A stretch of 64,000 bases of DNA from Aequorivita lipolytica (GCF_007997135.1 NZ_VORU01000014.1:1-64000); one strand, 5' to 3'. Positions 36,113 through 46,091 are shown, numbered from the stretch's first letter. Program-made: numbers and translations. The notes: generated by a model not told the origin, from the letters alone.

Positions 36113-37303
36113 ATGAATTTACACGAATATCAGGGAAAAGAAATTTTAAACAGTTTTGGCGTTGAGATACAGCGCGGTATCGTTGCCACCACTCCAAAAG
36201 AAGCTGTGGAAGCCGCAAAAAAACTTACCGAGACAACAGGAACGGGCTGGCACATAATTAAAGCCCAAGTTCATGCCGGTGGACGTGGAAAAGGCGGTGG
36301 TGTAAAACTTGCAAAGAATTTAAAGGAAGTTGAAGATATAGCTGGAAATATAATTGGGATGAACCTTGTTACTCCACAAACTTCTGCGGAAGGGAAAAAG
36401 GTACATCAAGTTTTGGTTGCTGAAGACGTTTACTATCCTGGAGATAATGAGCCAGAGGAATATTATATGAGCGTTCTTTTAAACCGCTCCACAGGAAGAA
36501 ATATGATTATGTATTCTACTGAAGGTGGAATGGATATTGAAACCGTCGCCGAGGAAACTCCACATTTAATTTTCACTGAAGAAGTTGATCCAGCCGTTGG
36601 CCTTTTGGGTTTTCAAGCTAGAAGAATAGCTTTCAATCTTGGATTGAGTGGAAAAGCTTTTAAGGAAATGACAAAATTCGTCACAGCACTTTACAAAGCT
36701 TACAACGAATCTGATTCTTCACTATTCGAAATAAACCCGGTGCTAAAAACAAGCGACGATAAAATCATCGCAGTTGATGCTAAAGTGAGCATTGATGACA
36801 ATGCGCTTTTTCGCCATAAGGATTATTTGGAAATGCGCGACAAACGTGAGGAAAATCCTGTGGAAGTTGAAGCGCAAGAAAAAGGACTTAACTATGTAGA
36901 TCTAGACGGAAACGTGGGCTGTATGGTGAACGGTGCCGGACTTGCAATGGCAACGATGGATCTTATTAAACAATCTGGTGGTGAGCCTGCAAACTTTCTT
37001 GATGTTGGAGGAACTGCTAATGCCGAGCGTGTTGAAGCTGCCTTCAAATTAATCTTGAAAGACCCAAATGTAAAAGCAATCTTGGTAAACATTTTTGGAG
37101 GAATTGTTCGTTGTGACCGTGTGGCGCAAGGAATTATTGATGCCTATAAAAATATGGGAACTATTCACGTTCCAATTATTGTACGCTTACAGGGAACCAA
37201 TGCTGATATTGCAAAAAAACTGATTGATGACAGCGGCTTGGACGTTCAAAGCGCTATTGAATTTCAAGAGGCCGCAGATAAAGTTAAAGCAGTCCTTTCT
37301 TAA
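36113..37303 (+). CDS. sucC: succinyl-CoA synthetase (ADP-forming), beta subunit
   Basis: A 396-residue ATP-grasp subunit of the citric-acid-cycle enzyme that interconverts succinyl-CoA and succinate with ATP formation. It starts MNLHEYQGKEILNSFGV, the canonical SucC N-terminus. KAQVHAGGRGKGGGVKLAK binds nucleotide, and NGAGLAMATMDLIK with ANFLDVGGTANAERV and NIFGGIVRCDRVAQG belong to the CoA-ligase domain. An in-frame extension to 36071 would run through the promoter and is rejected. sucD is not adjacent, which is normal in Flavobacteriia. It ends at a strong shared terminator. Confidence 0.96.
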   Translation: MNLHEYQGKEILNSFGVEIQRGIVATTPKEAVEAAKKLTETTGTGWHIIKAQVHAGGRGKGGGVKLAKNLKEVEDIAGNIIGMNLVTPQTSAEGKKVHQVLVAEDVYYPGDNEPEEYYMSVLLNRSTGRNMIMYSTEGGMDIETVAEETPHLIFTEEVDPAVGLLGFQARRIAFNLGLSGKAFKEMTKFVTALYKAYNESDSSLFEINPVLKTSDDKIIAVDAKVSIDDNALFRHKDYLEMRDKREENPVEVEAQEKGLNYVDLDGNVGCMVNGAGLAMATMDLIKQSGGEPANFLDVGGTANAERVEAAFKLILKDPNVKAILVNIFGGIVRCDRVAQGIIDAYKNMGTIHVPIIVRLQGTNADIAKKLIDDSGLDVQSAIEFQEAADKVKAVLS

Positions 37304-37325
37304 TTATATAGATTAAAAATTATTG

Positions 37326-37363
37326 AAAAAGCCTTCCAAACAAATATTGGAAGGCTTTTTTTA
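37326..37363. terminator. bidirectional terminator between sucC and the DUF2254 gene
   Basis: Stem GCCTTCCAA / TTGGAAGGC flanked by A5 and T7, so it works on both strands. Its right edge overlaps the stop codon of the DUF2254 gene. Confidence 0.9.
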
Positions 37364-38653
37364 TAAATCCTTCTTCGTCTCGGCCAATTTTCTCAAAATA
37401 CGTTCGTCTTTTTTAGAATCAAAATCCATATCATGGATTAATACTTTTAATTCTTCCTTGATAGAGGTTGTATATGTTTCATCTGCAGCGGGTTGATCCT
37501 GTAAGTACTTAAGCATCCAAATAAGTTTTTGCACAACTATTGGGTCGTGTTTGCAATAGGTTCGCAGGGAGGCCATAACATTATAGAGCAGTTCCTCAAA
37601 ATGGATAATAGCTATTTTTATATATGTTTTCCCATCTGCAGTGAGAACCCCTGTGTTGTTCTTTTTCATCCGTAGCGCAAAAAGTTCCGTTAAGTAATCA
37701 ATAGCATTGACGGCGGTTCCCGGATCGTTTATTCCAGGGGACATAGCTTTTACAGCAATTTCGGTAATCTGTTTAAACGCTAGGATATAATTGTCGCGAA
37801 TATACTCACCACGCGCAAAATTTATGTTGGAAAATATCCCACCTATTACTTTATCATCCAACACTTTACTTGCTTTTAAAATAGAATTATTTTTCAGAAC
37901 AAATAATCCCTTTGGGGAAGTTATATAGACGCGCACATCGTTTTTCTTACATATATCTGTGATGTTTTTAATAGAAATATTTTGAAAATAGCCACTTTGA
38001 GGAGATGTGTAGCTATGCCATTCTGAAGTATCTGGAAAATGGGAGACGAGCATTTCAGAATCCTTTTCTTCCGCATCAATAATTTCATTGAGGCGGTGTA
38101 TGGCTTGATCATAAATTCCATCCATTATATTATTAATCTGAATACTTTGGGAAATATTATGTATAAAAAATATAAAAGCGGAAAGAGCAAGAATCGTGAA
38201 AAAAACTCCGAGAAGTATTGAAAAACCAGGAAGCATGTATTTCTCTTCACCACTATCCACAGAGAAAAGTGTGAAAATATTATAAATGATGGTAGCCAGA
38301 AAAAATCCTAAAATAATTTGATGCCTTTTATTTGAAATTAACCCTGGAAGCAATCGCGGCGAAAAGTTACTAGAAGCTTGGCTCAACAACAGCATCACCA
38401 TTGAAAAACTAAAAACCATCATAGAAATGAGGCCACCTATACAAGTGCTTAGCACATTGAGCGCAGTATCACCATCTTCCACCATCAATAACGGGAAAAT
38501 TTCTATTATTTTTCTGGAAACCCCATATTGCTCAAGAATTATCATTCCCAGCGCGAGGCAGAAACCAGCAATTGCAATAAGGGTAGGATAAAAGGCAATT
38601 TTACTTTGTACAGTTCTAAAAAAAGTAGCAATACGTATAAGGAAATGTTTCAT
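37361..38653 (-). CDS. DUF2254 membrane protein
   Basis: A 430-residue protein. Four hydrophobic helices lie in the first 170 residues (about 22-42, 70-90, 112-132 and 142-166), followed by a large soluble domain. Family signatures are STCIGGLISMMVFSFSMVMLLLSQASSNFSPRLLPG-type helix-2 text (seen as FSMVMLLLSQASSNFSPRLL) and AVKAMSPGINDPGTAVNAID in the soluble part, both diagnostic for DUF2254. Function not known. Transcribed alone, ending at the terminator shared with sucC. Confidence 0.85.
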   Translation of the reverse strand: MKHFLIRIATFFRTVQSKIAFYPTLIAIAGFCLALGMIILEQYGVSRKIIEIFPLLMVEDGDTALNVLSTCIGGLISMMVFSFSMVMLLLSQASSNFSPRLLPGLISNKRHQIILGFFLATIIYNIFTLFSVDSGEEKYMLPGFSILLGVFFTILALSAFIFFIHNISQSIQINNIMDGIYDQAIHRLNEIIDAEEKDSEMLVSHFPDTSEWHSYTSPQSGYFQNISIKNITDICKKNDVRVYITSPKGLFVLKNNSILKASKVLDDKVIGGIFSNINFARGEYIRDNYILAFKQITEIAVKAMSPGINDPGTAVNAIDYLTELFALRMKKNNTGVLTADGKTYIKIAIIHFEELLYNVMASLRTYCKHDPIVVQKLIWMLKYLQDQPAADETYTTSIKEELKVLIHDMDFDSKKDERILRKLAETKKDL

Positions 38654-38791
38654 TGAAAATTTTTAATACGACAAAACGACTTTTGATTTGGGTTTGAAAG
38701 CATCAAAATGTCTCGTTTGTAGCAGTGGAATTATGATTAATTATTGGTGAATGAAATTAGTAAAAAAATAAACAATATATACCCATGGAAA

Positions 38792-39182
38792 CAGTTAATA
38801 AAAATAGCCTTTGTTTGCCTGGACCGTTGGATATTTTTCTTAAACAATAGGCTAAATACCTTGAATAACAATTGTGAAACATTTAGCATTCCTACAGTAA
38901 ATCTTATTGAAATTTTCCCGAATTTTGTAGTCGAATTTGCTGCGCCAAGATTACCAAATAAATATTGCACCATTGAGGTTGAGTAAGATACACTGAAAGT
39001 TGCCTCAAAAAAAATGGAAGATTAAAAAATGGAAAGCGGCGTTTCCCAGTACAGAGATAGAGAGTTTAGCTACAAGAATTTTAAACTTCCGAAGAATATA
39101 AAAATTGAAGATATTAACGCAAATTACACTTCCCAAGTTGGAAGAAAAGAAAGCTTTAAAGAGAATGGTTGAGATTTCATAA
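38792..39182 (+). pseudogene. hsp20: decayed small heat shock protein (Hsp20/alpha-crystallin) gene
   Basis: Reading one frame through stops gives an Hsp20-like protein. After an N-terminal LDRWIFFLNNRLNTL, the crystallin start reads SIPTVNLIEIFPNFVVEFAA then PRLPNKYCTIEVE. A TAA follows (38984-38986), then DTLKVASKKMED, a second TAA (39023-39025), then SQYRDREFSYKNFK and LPKNIKIEDINANY. About four residues (usually RSFT) are missing between FK and LP. Near the end a frame change is needed to reach the family-typical C-terminus MVEIS followed by TAA (39180-39182). Intact relatives chaperone unfolded proteins. The transcription terminator behind it is still intact. A pseudogene with two stops, a deletion and a frameshift. 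Confidence 0.82.
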
Positions 39183-39213
39183 TTGAAATTTAATTTGGTT
39201 AGTTAGTTGAAAT

Positions 39214-39247
39214 GACCGCGTGCTACTCAATCGGTGCGCGGTTTTTT
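39214..39247 (+). terminator. terminator left behind the hsp20 remnant
   Basis: Stem ACCGCG / CGCGGT with a long loop followed by six T on the plus strand. It ends just before the stop of the convergent rluF-like gene. Confidence 0.6.
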
Positions 39248-39254
39248 CATGGTG

Positions 39255-40109
39255 TTAATTTGGACCTCTTCTCCTTCTTCCTCCAGTACTTTTTTGCTCC
39301 CTTTTTAAATTTCGCTCCTCTCTTCTTTTTACTTCGGGTTTTTTAGCATCTTCTTGTTTTTGTCGACGCTCTTTTCCATAATCTTTTGGAAGTCCATCAC
39401 TATCCTTAACAGAATCTCTTAGCGTTTTCAATTCTTCTGAAGTAAGGTCCCGCCACTCTCCTACTGGCAAATTTCCCAATTCTAAATTCATTATCCGGAT
39501 TCGCTGCAAAGCCACTACTTCATAGCCTAAATATTCACACATTCTGCGAATCTGTCTGTTTAAGCCTTGAACCAATATTATCCGAAACTCAAATCTGCTG
39601 ATTCGTTCTACTGTGCAGCGTTTGGTTACCGTATCCAATATTGGGATTCCGGAACCCATTCGTTTTACAAATTCATCTGTTACATGTCTATCAACTTTCA
39701 CTATATATTCCTTTTCGTGCTTGTTGCCTGCGCGAAGAATTTTGTTTACAATATCACCATCATTCGTCAATAAAAGTAAACCTTCACTTGGTTTGTCCAA
39801 TCTTCCCACGGGGAAAATTCGCTCGGGATGGTTTACAAAATCAACCACATTGTCATCAAAACGGGTATCGGTTGTGCAGGTAATTCCAACAGGTTTGTTT
39901 AGCATTATGAAAACTTCGGTATCGTTTTCAGAAATCAGTTTTCCGTCCACACGCACCTCATCGTTGGGCATTACCCTGTCCCCAAGCCCACTTTTTTCAC
40001 CGTTTACGGTAACTCGGCCTTTTTCAATTAAAGTATCGGCCTCGCGGCGGGAACAATATCCGCTATCGCTGATTGCCTTGTTCAATCTTACGGAATCTGG
40101 GTGGTGCAT
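39255..40109 (-). CDS. rluF: rRNA pseudouridine synthase, RsuA/RluF type
   Basis: A 284-residue protein. An S4 RNA-binding domain lies at the N-terminus ([20 protein letters not shown]). The catalytic Asp is in [18 protein letters not shown], and [20 protein letters not shown] is the family's conserved RNA-contact motif. It modifies uridines in 23S rRNA (RluF-like, also acts on tRNA in E. coli) or a related site. A very basic tail follows ([20 protein letters not shown]). Start 40109 was chosen because a -7 box lies just upstream (40122-40129); longer frames up to 40211 would include it. The assignment to RluF rather than RluB/RsuA is by similarity of motifs. Confidence 0.87.
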   Translation of the reverse strand: MHHPDSVRLNKAISDSGYCSRREADTLIEKGRVTVNGEKSGLGDRVMPNDEVRVDGKLISENDTEVFIMLNKPVGITCTTDTRFDDNVVDFVNHPERIFPVGRLDKPSEGLLLLTNDGDIVNKILRAGNKHEKEYIVKVDRHVTDEFVKRMGSGIPILDTVTKRCTVERISRFEFRIILVQGLNRQIRRMCEYLGYEVVALQRIRIMNLELGNLPVGEWRDLTSEELKTLRDSVKDSDGLPKDYGKERRQKQEDAKKPEVKRREERNLKREQKSTGGRRRRGPN

Positions 40110-40121
40110 TTCTTTTTTTTG

Positions 40122-40129
40122 CAAAGATA
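40122..40129 (-). promoter_or_regulatory. -7 promoter box for the rluF-like gene
   Basis: TATCTTTG on the minus strand, 12 bp before the start codon, giving a very short leader. Confidence 0.65.
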
Positions 40130-40220
40130 CCATTATTGAAGCGCAAACGGAAAAGGTTAAAATTGATTTAATTGCTCCATCAAATTTTTTGAAAAATTGT
40201 AGCTTCCACAAAAAATTAAA

Positions 40221-41753
40221 ATGGCAATACTCGGTTCTATAATTAAAACGGCAATAGACCTTCGCGGAGCAATTATTTCGAAAAAATCTCCTGTGGAATC
40301 ACAAAGAGAAGTTCTGAAAAACCTGCTTGAAAATGCGAAGAATACAGCTTTCGGAAAATACTACGGTTTCACCAAAATTTTGGAAGCTCAAGATATTCAG
40401 AAATCGTTTACTGAAAAAATTCCATACTTCGATTACCACCAAATGGAAAAGGAATGGTGGTGCAAAACCCAAGAAGGTTTACAAGACATCACTTGGCCGG
40501 GATGCCCTAAATATTTTGCGCTTAGCAGCGGAACAACTGGAAAAACTTCGAAAAAAATTCCTGTGACCAATGAAATGATAGAAGCCATTCGTACTACGGG
40601 AATAAAACAAGTTGGCGCATTGACCAATTTCAACATTCCTTCAGATTTTTATGAAAAGGAAATCATGATGCTCGGCAGCAGTACAGATTTAGAGGAACAG
40701 AATCAATTTCTGGAAGGCGAAATAAGCGGAATAAGTGCCAGTAATATTCCATTTTGGTTTCGGGGTTACTACAAACCTGGTGAAGAAATAGCGCAGATGG
40801 AAGACTGGGACCGAAAAGTGGAAACTATTGCAAAAAACGCTCGCAATTGGGATATTGGCGCCCTAAGCGGTATTCCGTCGTGGATGGAATTGATGATAAA
40901 GAAAGTGATGGAATATCACGATGCAAAAAATATTCACGAAATTTGGCCTAATCTACAAGTTTACACCACCGGCGGCGTGGCATTTCAACCCTACGAGAAA
41001 AGTTTCAACCAATTGTTGGCGCATCCTATAATTGTAATTGATACGTATTTGGCATCAGAAGGCTTTTTGGCTTTTCAAAATAGACCGGATACTACTTCAA
41101 TGAAACTGGTAACGGACAACGGAATTTATTTTGAATTTGTTCCTTTCAAACCGGAGTATATCAATGAAGACGGTTCACTTTCAAAAGATGCCCCTGCCCT
41201 AACCCTCGCCGAAGTTGAACCGGACGTAGATTATGTTTTAATTATAAGTACGGTTTCCGGTACTTGGCGTTATTTGATTGGTGATACTATTGCGTTTACA
41301 GACGTTGAAAAAGCCGAAATAAAAATTACGGGTCGCACCAAATTCTTTTTGAACGTAGTAGGGTCGCAGCTTTCGGTGAACAAAATGGAAGTTGCTTTAC
41401 GCCAAATGGAAGAGAAATTCGATATTAAAATTCCAGAATTTACACTGGCTGCGGTAAAGATTGATGATGAATTTTACCATCATTGGTATTTGGGGACGGA
41501 AACTAAAATAAATTCAGAAGAAATAGCAAATGCTCTGGATAATTCATTAAAAGAAGCGAATAAAAACTACGAAGTTGCCCGTTCAAAAGCCTTGAAAGGA
41601 GTGAAAGTAACTACCATTAATCCTGATATTTTCCATGAATGGAGCGCCAAAAACAAAAAAAAGGGTGGACAGGTTAAGATGGAAAAAGTGATGGATGAAG
41701 AAAAATTTGAAGTGTGGGAAACCTTTGTGAAATCACAAAAATCTTTGGGATAA
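40221..41753 (+). CDS. GH3-family acyl-adenylate enzyme
   Basis: A 510-residue protein of the GH3 auxin-responsive promoter family, known from plants as acyl-acid amido synthetases (ANL adenylating superfamily) and widespread but uncharacterised in Bacteroidota. The ATP-binding P-loop is [35 protein letters not shown] and [12 protein letters not shown] form the middle nucleotide-binding part. [22 protein letters not shown] contains the conserved Asp and hinge residues, and the C-terminal subdomain starts [19 protein letters not shown]. It should adenylate a carboxylic acid and couple it to an amine or thiol; substrates are unknown. Divergent from the rluF-like gene. Confidence 0.85.
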   Translation: MAILGSIIKTAIDLRGAIISKKSPVESQREVLKNLLENAKNTAFGKYYGFTKILEAQDIQKSFTEKIPYFDYHQMEKEWWCKTQEGLQDITWPGCPKYFALSSGTTGKTSKKIPVTNEMIEAIRTTGIKQVGALTNFNIPSDFYEKEIMMLGSSTDLEEQNQFLEGEISGISASNIPFWFRGYYKPGEEIAQMEDWDRKVETIAKNARNWDIGALSGIPSWMELMIKKVMEYHDAKNIHEIWPNLQVYTTGGVAFQPYEKSFNQLLAHPIIVIDTYLASEGFLAFQNRPDTTSMKLVTDNGIYFEFVPFKPEYINEDGSLSKDAPALTLAEVEPDVDYVLIISTVSGTWRYLIGDTIAFTDVEKAEIKITGRTKFFLNVVGSQLSVNKMEVALRQMEEKFDIKIPEFTLAAVKIDDEFYHHWYLGTETKINSEEIANALDNSLKEANKNYEVARSKALKGVKVTTINPDIFHEWSAKNKKKGGQVKMEKVMDEEKFEVWETFVKSQKSLG

Positions 41754-42404
41754 TTAATCATTCATTTCTAGAATTTCGGGCTCTTCCTCTACTTTATTCT
41801 TATTGATTAGTTCCATAACCTCTTCGGGGGAAATGTATAATCTACGGATTCGGTTTTTATACTTTTCTGAAAGATGGGCATTTTCAAGAATGAAGTTTTT
41901 TGTTTTCAAAATATAATCTCCCATTCCATGGGCAACGGCATACGTATCTGCAGCTCGTTCCACCTCTTTAAAGTGCACTGGGGAAAACAAATATTTCAAT
42001 CCAAAAATAAGCATACCCATGTTGGTCCGTTCTCGGTAATCCATTACATGCCCAAGTTCGTGGCCAATCCAACCAATTTTTACATCGGAAGGAATATCGC
42101 TCATAGTGAATTCCTCTCCCTCTATCTGGATTTTTCGGCTTATCAAAATTACATATTCACGGTTCTCCTTCGCCTTAAAAAAACTCGCAAATCTAGGTTG
42201 GGCCTGCATTGTGGATTTCTTAATATTATCCTTGAATTTGAATTCAATCGCAGTATCGTATAATTCTGGATAAAAGGAAAGAGCTTCAATTACCTCTTTT
42301 TTTATGCTTTCGGGAATTATTTTATTGTCGAGATTAATGCTTTGAGTCGGAGTCATAGAAAGGGTAAAATACAAAATAGGTTTTATGAGGGACGTTAAAA
42401 GCAT
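41754..42404 (-). CDS. small secreted or membrane zinc metalloprotease-like protein
   Basis: A 216-residue protein with a short N-terminal hydrophobic segment (LIKPILYFTLSMTPTQS). The zinc site is IGWIGHELGHVMDYRER (HExxH), followed at a suitable distance by FKEVERAADTYAVAHGMGDY (ExxxD helix giving the third ligand), an M48-like gluzincin arrangement. It lacks the multi-helix membrane part of HtpX or Ste24. The acidic tail EEEPEILEMND is unusual. The stop is 1 bp from the stop of the convergent GH3 gene. Its upstream region is a 15-copy 7-bp tandem repeat. Family by motif only. Confidence 0.72.
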   Translation of the reverse strand: MLLTSLIKPILYFTLSMTPTQSINLDNKIIPESIKKEVIEALSFYPELYDTAIEFKFKDNIKKSTMQAQPRFASFFKAKENREYVILISRKIQIEGEEFTMSDIPSDVKIGWIGHELGHVMDYRERTNMGMLIFGLKYLFSPVHFKEVERAADTYAVAHGMGDYILKTKNFILENAHLSEKYKNRIRRLYISPEEVMELINKNKVEEEPEILEMND

Positions 42405-42418
42405 TGTAAAGTTTATTA

Positions 42419-42551
42419 GTTGTAGGTTATCGGCTGTCAGTTGTTTCTTGGCTCTTGGCTCTTGGCTCTTGGCTCTTGGCTCTTGGCTCTTGGCTCTTGG
42501 CTCTTGGCTCTTGGCTCTTGGCTCTTAGCTCTTGGCTCTTGGCTCTTGGCT
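42419..42551. repeat. 7-bp tandem repeat, 15 copies of CTTGGCT plus four diverged heptads
   Basis: From 42447 to 42551 the unit CTTGGCT is repeated 15 times without a gap; only copy 12 differs (CTTAGCT at 42524-42530). Just before it, in the same phase, come four diverged heptads (GTTGTAG, GTTATCG, GCTGTCA, GTTGTTT; 42419-42446). The array lies between the uvrB stop and the start of the metalloprotease-like gene, both on the minus strand. Confidence 0.95.
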
Positions 42552-42557
42552 CTAAAA

Positions 42558-44555
42558 TTAAACTTCTTCCAATTGTTTTTGAAATGTCTTTATTTTATCG
42601 CGAAGCCTGGCAGCCATCATAAAATCTAAATCCTTTGCGGCTTTTTCCATCGCTTTGCGGGTGTCGCGTATTTTCTTTTCTATTTGTGCCTTGGTCAAGT
42701 ATTCCACTTCTGATTCTGCAGCGAGGGTTTCAGCGGTTTCGAAACTATATGCAGCTTGCTTTGATTTTGTCAGCGCGTTTTCAAAAGATTTCTTAATCGC
42801 GGTTGGCGTAATTCCGTGCTCCTCATTATAGGCAATCTGCTTTTGTCGTCTGTATTCGGTCCCGTCTATCGTTGCTTGCATACTGTTGGTTATTTTATCG
42901 GCATACATAATAGCCTTTCCGTTTAAGTTTCTGGCGGCGCGGCCCACGGTTTGGGTGAGCGAACGGTTGCTTCTTAAAAAACCTTCTTTGTCGGCATCTA
43001 GAATTGCTACCAAGGAAACTTCAGGTAAATCGAGACCTTCCCGCAAAAGATTCACTCCCACTAATACATCAAACAGGCCGAGACGTAAATCTTGCATAAT
43101 CTCTACTCTTTCAAGCGTATCCACATCACTGTGAATGTAGCGAGTACGGATTTGTACGCGGATTAAATATTTGGTGAGCTCCTCAGCCATTCTTTTGGTT
43201 AAGGTTGTTACCAGAATGCGTTCGTCTTTTTCTATGCGAAGATGGATTTCTTCCAATAAATCATCAATCTGGTTTAGGCTTGGGCGCACTTCAATGGGCG
43301 GGTCAAGCAAACCTGTGGGACGAATAATTTGCTCCACATACACACCACCACTTTTTTCAAGCTCGTAATCTGCGGGGGTTGCGCTTACGTAGATTACTTG
43401 ATTTTGTAGCGCTTCAAATTCTTCAAACTTCAATGGTCGGTTGTCCATTGCGGCTGGAAGACGGAAACCGTATTCTACTAAATTTTCTTTTCGGGAGCGG
43501 TCGCCGCCATACATTGCTCCTACTTGTGGAATTGAAACGTGGCTTTCATCTACAATCATTAAGTAATCCTTCGGGAAAAAATCCAACAAGCAGAAGGGGC
43601 GCGTCCCTGGCAAACGACGGTCCAAGTAACGAGAATAGTTTTCAATACCGCTACAATAGCCCAGTTCGCGTATCATTTCGAGGTCAAAATTGGTGCGTTC
43701 GTCAAGACGTTTTGCTTCCAAATGCTTTCCTATTTCGCCAAAATATTCTACCTGTTTTACCAAATCGTCCTGAATCTCATGGATTGCTCCCTGAAGAACA
43801 TCGGGCGAGGTTACAAACATATTTGCTGGGTAAATATTCAGTCTGTCGTATTTCGCTTTTATATTGTTGTTTAAAGGATCGAATACTTCTATTTCTTCAA
43901 TTTCATCGCCGAAGAAGTGAATTCGAAAAGCGTCATCGGCATACCCGGGAAAAACATCAACCGTATCTCCTTTTATGCGGAAACGTCCGTGGTTGAATTC
44001 CGCTTCGGTACGGGAATAGAGGCTTTGCACTAATCTGTGCAACAATTTGGTGCGGGAAATGGTTTGCCCTTTTTCTAAACTGATTACATTTTTCTGAAAT
44101 TCCGCAGGGTTTCCGATACCGTACAAACAGGAAACAGAAGAAACCACAAGCACATCCCTCCTGCCCGAAAGCAAAGATGAAGTTGTGCTGAGGCGCATTT
44201 TTTCAATCTCTTCGTTTATGGAAAGATCTTTTTCAATATAAGTTCCGCTGCTGGGAATGAATGCTTCGGGCTGGTAATAATCGTAATACGAAACAAAATA
44301 CTCCACAGCGTTTTCGGGGAAGAGGTTTTTGAACTCCGTATAAAGCTGGGCGGCGAGTGTTTTGTTGTGCGCCAAAACAAGGGTTGGCTTTTGAACCTGC
44401 TGTATCACGTTGGCAACAGTAAAGGTTTTTCCGGAGCCTGTTACGCCCAAGAGAGTTTGGTATTTTTCTTCAGAATTTATACCGTTTACCAACGCTTTAA
44501 TGGCTTGGGGTTGGTCTCCCGAAGGATCAAATTCTGTGGCTATTTTGAAGTTCAT
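42558..44555 (-). CDS. uvrB: UvrABC excinuclease subunit B
   Basis: A 665-residue helicase-like subunit of nucleotide excision repair. Walker A is [16 protein letters not shown] (about residues 36-51). The damage-probing beta-hairpin is in [20 protein letters not shown]. The DEAD-like motif is [12 protein letters not shown], and motifs V/VI are in [20 protein letters not shown] and [17 protein letters not shown]-terminal UVR motif for UvrA/UvrC contact (about 625-660) ends [20 protein letters not shown]. Start ATG 44555 ([15 protein letters not shown]); the eight extra upstream codons are not conserved. The stop lies 7 bp from the 7-bp tandem repeat. Confidence 0.97.
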   Translation of the reverse strand: MNFKIATEFDPSGDQPQAIKALVNGINSEEKYQTLLGVTGSGKTFTVANVIQQVQKPTLVLAHNKTLAAQLYTEFKNLFPENAVEYFVSYYDYYQPEAFIPSSGTYIEKDLSINEEIEKMRLSTTSSLLSGRRDVLVVSSVSCLYGIGNPAEFQKNVISLEKGQTISRTKLLHRLVQSLYSRTEAEFNHGRFRIKGDTVDVFPGYADDAFRIHFFGDEIEEIEVFDPLNNNIKAKYDRLNIYPANMFVTSPDVLQGAIHEIQDDLVKQVEYFGEIGKHLEAKRLDERTNFDLEMIRELGYCSGIENYSRYLDRRLPGTRPFCLLDFFPKDYLMIVDESHVSIPQVGAMYGGDRSRKENLVEYGFRLPAAMDNRPLKFEEFEALQNQVIYVSATPADYELEKSGGVYVEQIIRPTGLLDPPIEVRPSLNQIDDLLEEIHLRIEKDERILVTTLTKRMAEELTKYLIRVQIRTRYIHSDVDTLERVEIMQDLRLGLFDVLVGVNLLREGLDLPEVSLVAILDADKEGFLRSNRSLTQTVGRAARNLNGKAIMYADKITNSMQATIDGTEYRRQKQIAYNEEHGITPTAIKKSFENALTKSKQAAYSFETAETLAAESEVEYLTKAQIEKKIRDTRKAMEKAAKDLDFMMAARLRDKIKTFQKQLEEV

Positions 44556-44591
44556 GTTTTCTTTTTCAATGCTCCACAAAAGTACTAAAAT

Positions 44592-44619
44592 AGTAGTGAG
44601 TAGTGGGATGTGAGTAGTG
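44592..44619. repeat. short heptad tract upstream of uvrB
   Basis: Four 7-bp units in phase: AGTAGTG, AGTAGTG, GGATGTG, AGTAGTG. Confidence 0.65.
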
Positions 44620-44672
44620 GGAAGTTTTTGGGTATTGCAATTTGGTTAGAGCTTCGGAGGAATATTAAATAG

Positions 44673-44689
44673 GCCACGAATGCACGAAT
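44673..44689 (-). repeat. ATTCGTGnATTCGTGGC element between PAP2 and uvrB genes
   Basis: GCCACGAATGCACGAAT on the plus strand, identical to the copy at 9685-9701. Confidence 0.8.
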
Positions 44690-44745
44690 TATTTTTGTAA
44701 ATGCTTTGGGGTTGATACTGCTTTTACCTGCTTGCCAGATATTTC

Positions 44746-45474
44746 TTATGTATTCGGATCTCTTCTAAAAACCTCGACCAAATTGAATATCAAGATGCAG
44801 AAAAAAACCCAGATTGCCCCAGCAATATATCCGCCAGCAATGTCTGAAGGATAATGTACGCCTAAGTAAATGCGGCTAATGCCTATGCTCAAGATAACAA
44901 AAAGTAAAAGAATAATAGTAATATACTTGAGCCAACTGTTCATTTTAAAGGTGTAAAAAAGATAGATCAAAAATCCATAAAAGGCCATGGCGCTCATTGC
45001 GTGGCCGCTGGGGTAACTTAGTGTTTCTACGGAAACTAGATGTTCTACTCCCGGTCTTGCGCGATCTATAAAACGTTTCAACATAGTGTTTGATATGGAT
45101 GCCAACAGCAAGACCAACAAGGTTTGGGCTATGTAACGCCAATTTTTAAAAAACACCAAAGAAATTATTAGGGCGAGGATGAGCACTACTAAGTAGCCAT
45201 AGATATCGCCCACATTGGTCATGAAAATAAAATATTCGGTGAGCGATGGAGTGCGGAAGGAAGTGATGAAGTGCGATATTTGCTGATCATACTGGGCAAG
45301 CATTTCTTCCTTTAATGTTTCGGTAAGTTCTATGAAAAGATTGAGCCCCCCAACTACTATAATAAATGCCACTATAATGATAATAATGTAGGGCAGTTTT
45401 GGATTGTCCTTATGAAAGATGCGCCACAGAAAATTCCTGAAATTCTTTATAAACGCGAATAGGGTTTGTCTCAT
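44746..45474 (-). CDS. PAP2-family membrane phosphatase
   Basis: A 242-residue protein with about six membrane helices. The three phosphatase motifs are present: MLKRFIDRARPG (KxxxxxxRP), TLSYPSGHAMSAMAF (PSGH) and SRIYLGVHYPSDIAGG (SRxxxxxHxxxD). Such enzymes dephosphorylate phosphatidic acid, undecaprenyl pyrophosphate or related lipids at the periplasmic face. Start ATG 45474 (MRQTLFAFIKNF) is preferred to a TTG four codons earlier. Substrate unknown; monocistronic. Confidence 0.9.
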   Translation of the reverse strand: MRQTLFAFIKNFRNFLWRIFHKDNPKLPYIIIIIVAFIIVVGGLNLFIELTETLKEEMLAQYDQQISHFITSFRTPSLTEYFIFMTNVGDIYGYLVVLILALIISLVFFKNWRYIAQTLLVLLLASISNTMLKRFIDRARPGVEHLVSVETLSYPSGHAMSAMAFYGFLIYLFYTFKMNSWLKYITIILLLFVILSIGISRIYLGVHYPSDIAGGYIAGAIWVFFCILIFNLVEVFRRDPNT

Positions 45475-45520
45475 TTTAAAAGGCAAAGTTTAAAGATAAC
45501 AACATTTTAAGGATTTGGCA

Positions 45521-45541
45521 CTTCCACAGACTCAGTGTGAC
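45521..45541. repeat. degenerate dispersed CTTCnACAnnCTCAG repeat
   Basis: CTTCCACAGACTCAGTGTGA in the gap between the PAP2 and HbpS-like genes. It shares the words of the element inside mnmA. Confidence 0.5.
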
Positions 45542-45597
45542 AGATTAGGGATTTAAGTTTCAGATTTTATAATTGTCTAAACTGGGTTGACCATTTT

Positions 45598-45627
45598 TGA
45601 AAAAAGACCCCAAATTGGAGTCTTTTT
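45598..45627 (-). terminator. terminator of the HbpS-like gene
   Basis: A hairpin of AAAAAGACTCCAA with TTGGGGTCTTTTT on the minus strand (one G:T pair), ending in a T-run. Confidence 0.8.
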
Positions 45628-45646
45628 GAATTAATATATTTTAAAA

Positions 45647-46045
45647 TTAAAGCGCTTTTGCTCCTGCGGTAGCTACAGCGTGATCGTTTTCAACAACGCT
45701 GCCACTCACACCCACTGCGCCAATAATATCGCCATTTTTGTTTTTAAGCGGTACACCTCCCGGAAAGGAAATGAGTCCACCGTTGGAATGTTCAATATTG
45801 AATAAAGGTTCGCCGGGTTGTGAAAGTTTGCCTATTTCGCCTGTGGGCATATCAAAAAACCGTGCTGTTTTGGCTTTTTTCAATGCGATATCTGCAGAAC
45901 CCAACCACGCACCGTCCATACGGACAAAAGCTACTTGGTTTGCTCCGCCATCTACTACGCAGATGTTCATTTTGGCATCAATTTCTGCTGCTTTTTTCTT
46001 TGCTGCGGCTATTATTTTTTCCGCTTGTTCCAATGTTACATTCAT
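45647..46045 (-). CDS. GlcG/HbpS-family protein
   Basis: A 132-residue protein of the GlcG/HbpS (DUF336) family: [21 protein letters not shown], then [41 protein letters not shown] and [19 protein letters not shown]. HbpS of Streptomyces binds heme and senses redox stress; GlcG proteins are otherwise uncharacterised. No signal peptide, so probably cytoplasmic. It is followed by a terminator and preceded by the ABM-domain gene 46 bp upstream on the same strand, so the two may form a small operon. Confidence 0.88.
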   Translation of the reverse strand: MNVTLEQAEKIIAAAKKKAAEIDAKMNICVVDGGANQVAFVRMDGAWLGSADIALKKAKTARFFDMPTGEIGKLSQPGEPLFNIEHSNGGLISFPGGVPLKNKNGDIIGAVGVSGSVVENDHAVATAGAKAL

Positions 46046-46091
46046 ATTGTTTATTGTTTATTGCTATTTATTATTGCTCAAAGCATACAGT

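Noticed and set aside
38744-38986. 80-codon open frame as an independent gene
   Set aside because: It contains the N-terminal half of a decayed hsp20 whose frame continues beyond the stop; not an intact gene.
42441-42629. Repetitive peptide frame with GSWLLAL units
   Set aside because: A product of the 7-bp tandem repeat read in rotating frames, running antisense into uvrB; no start context and no partner.
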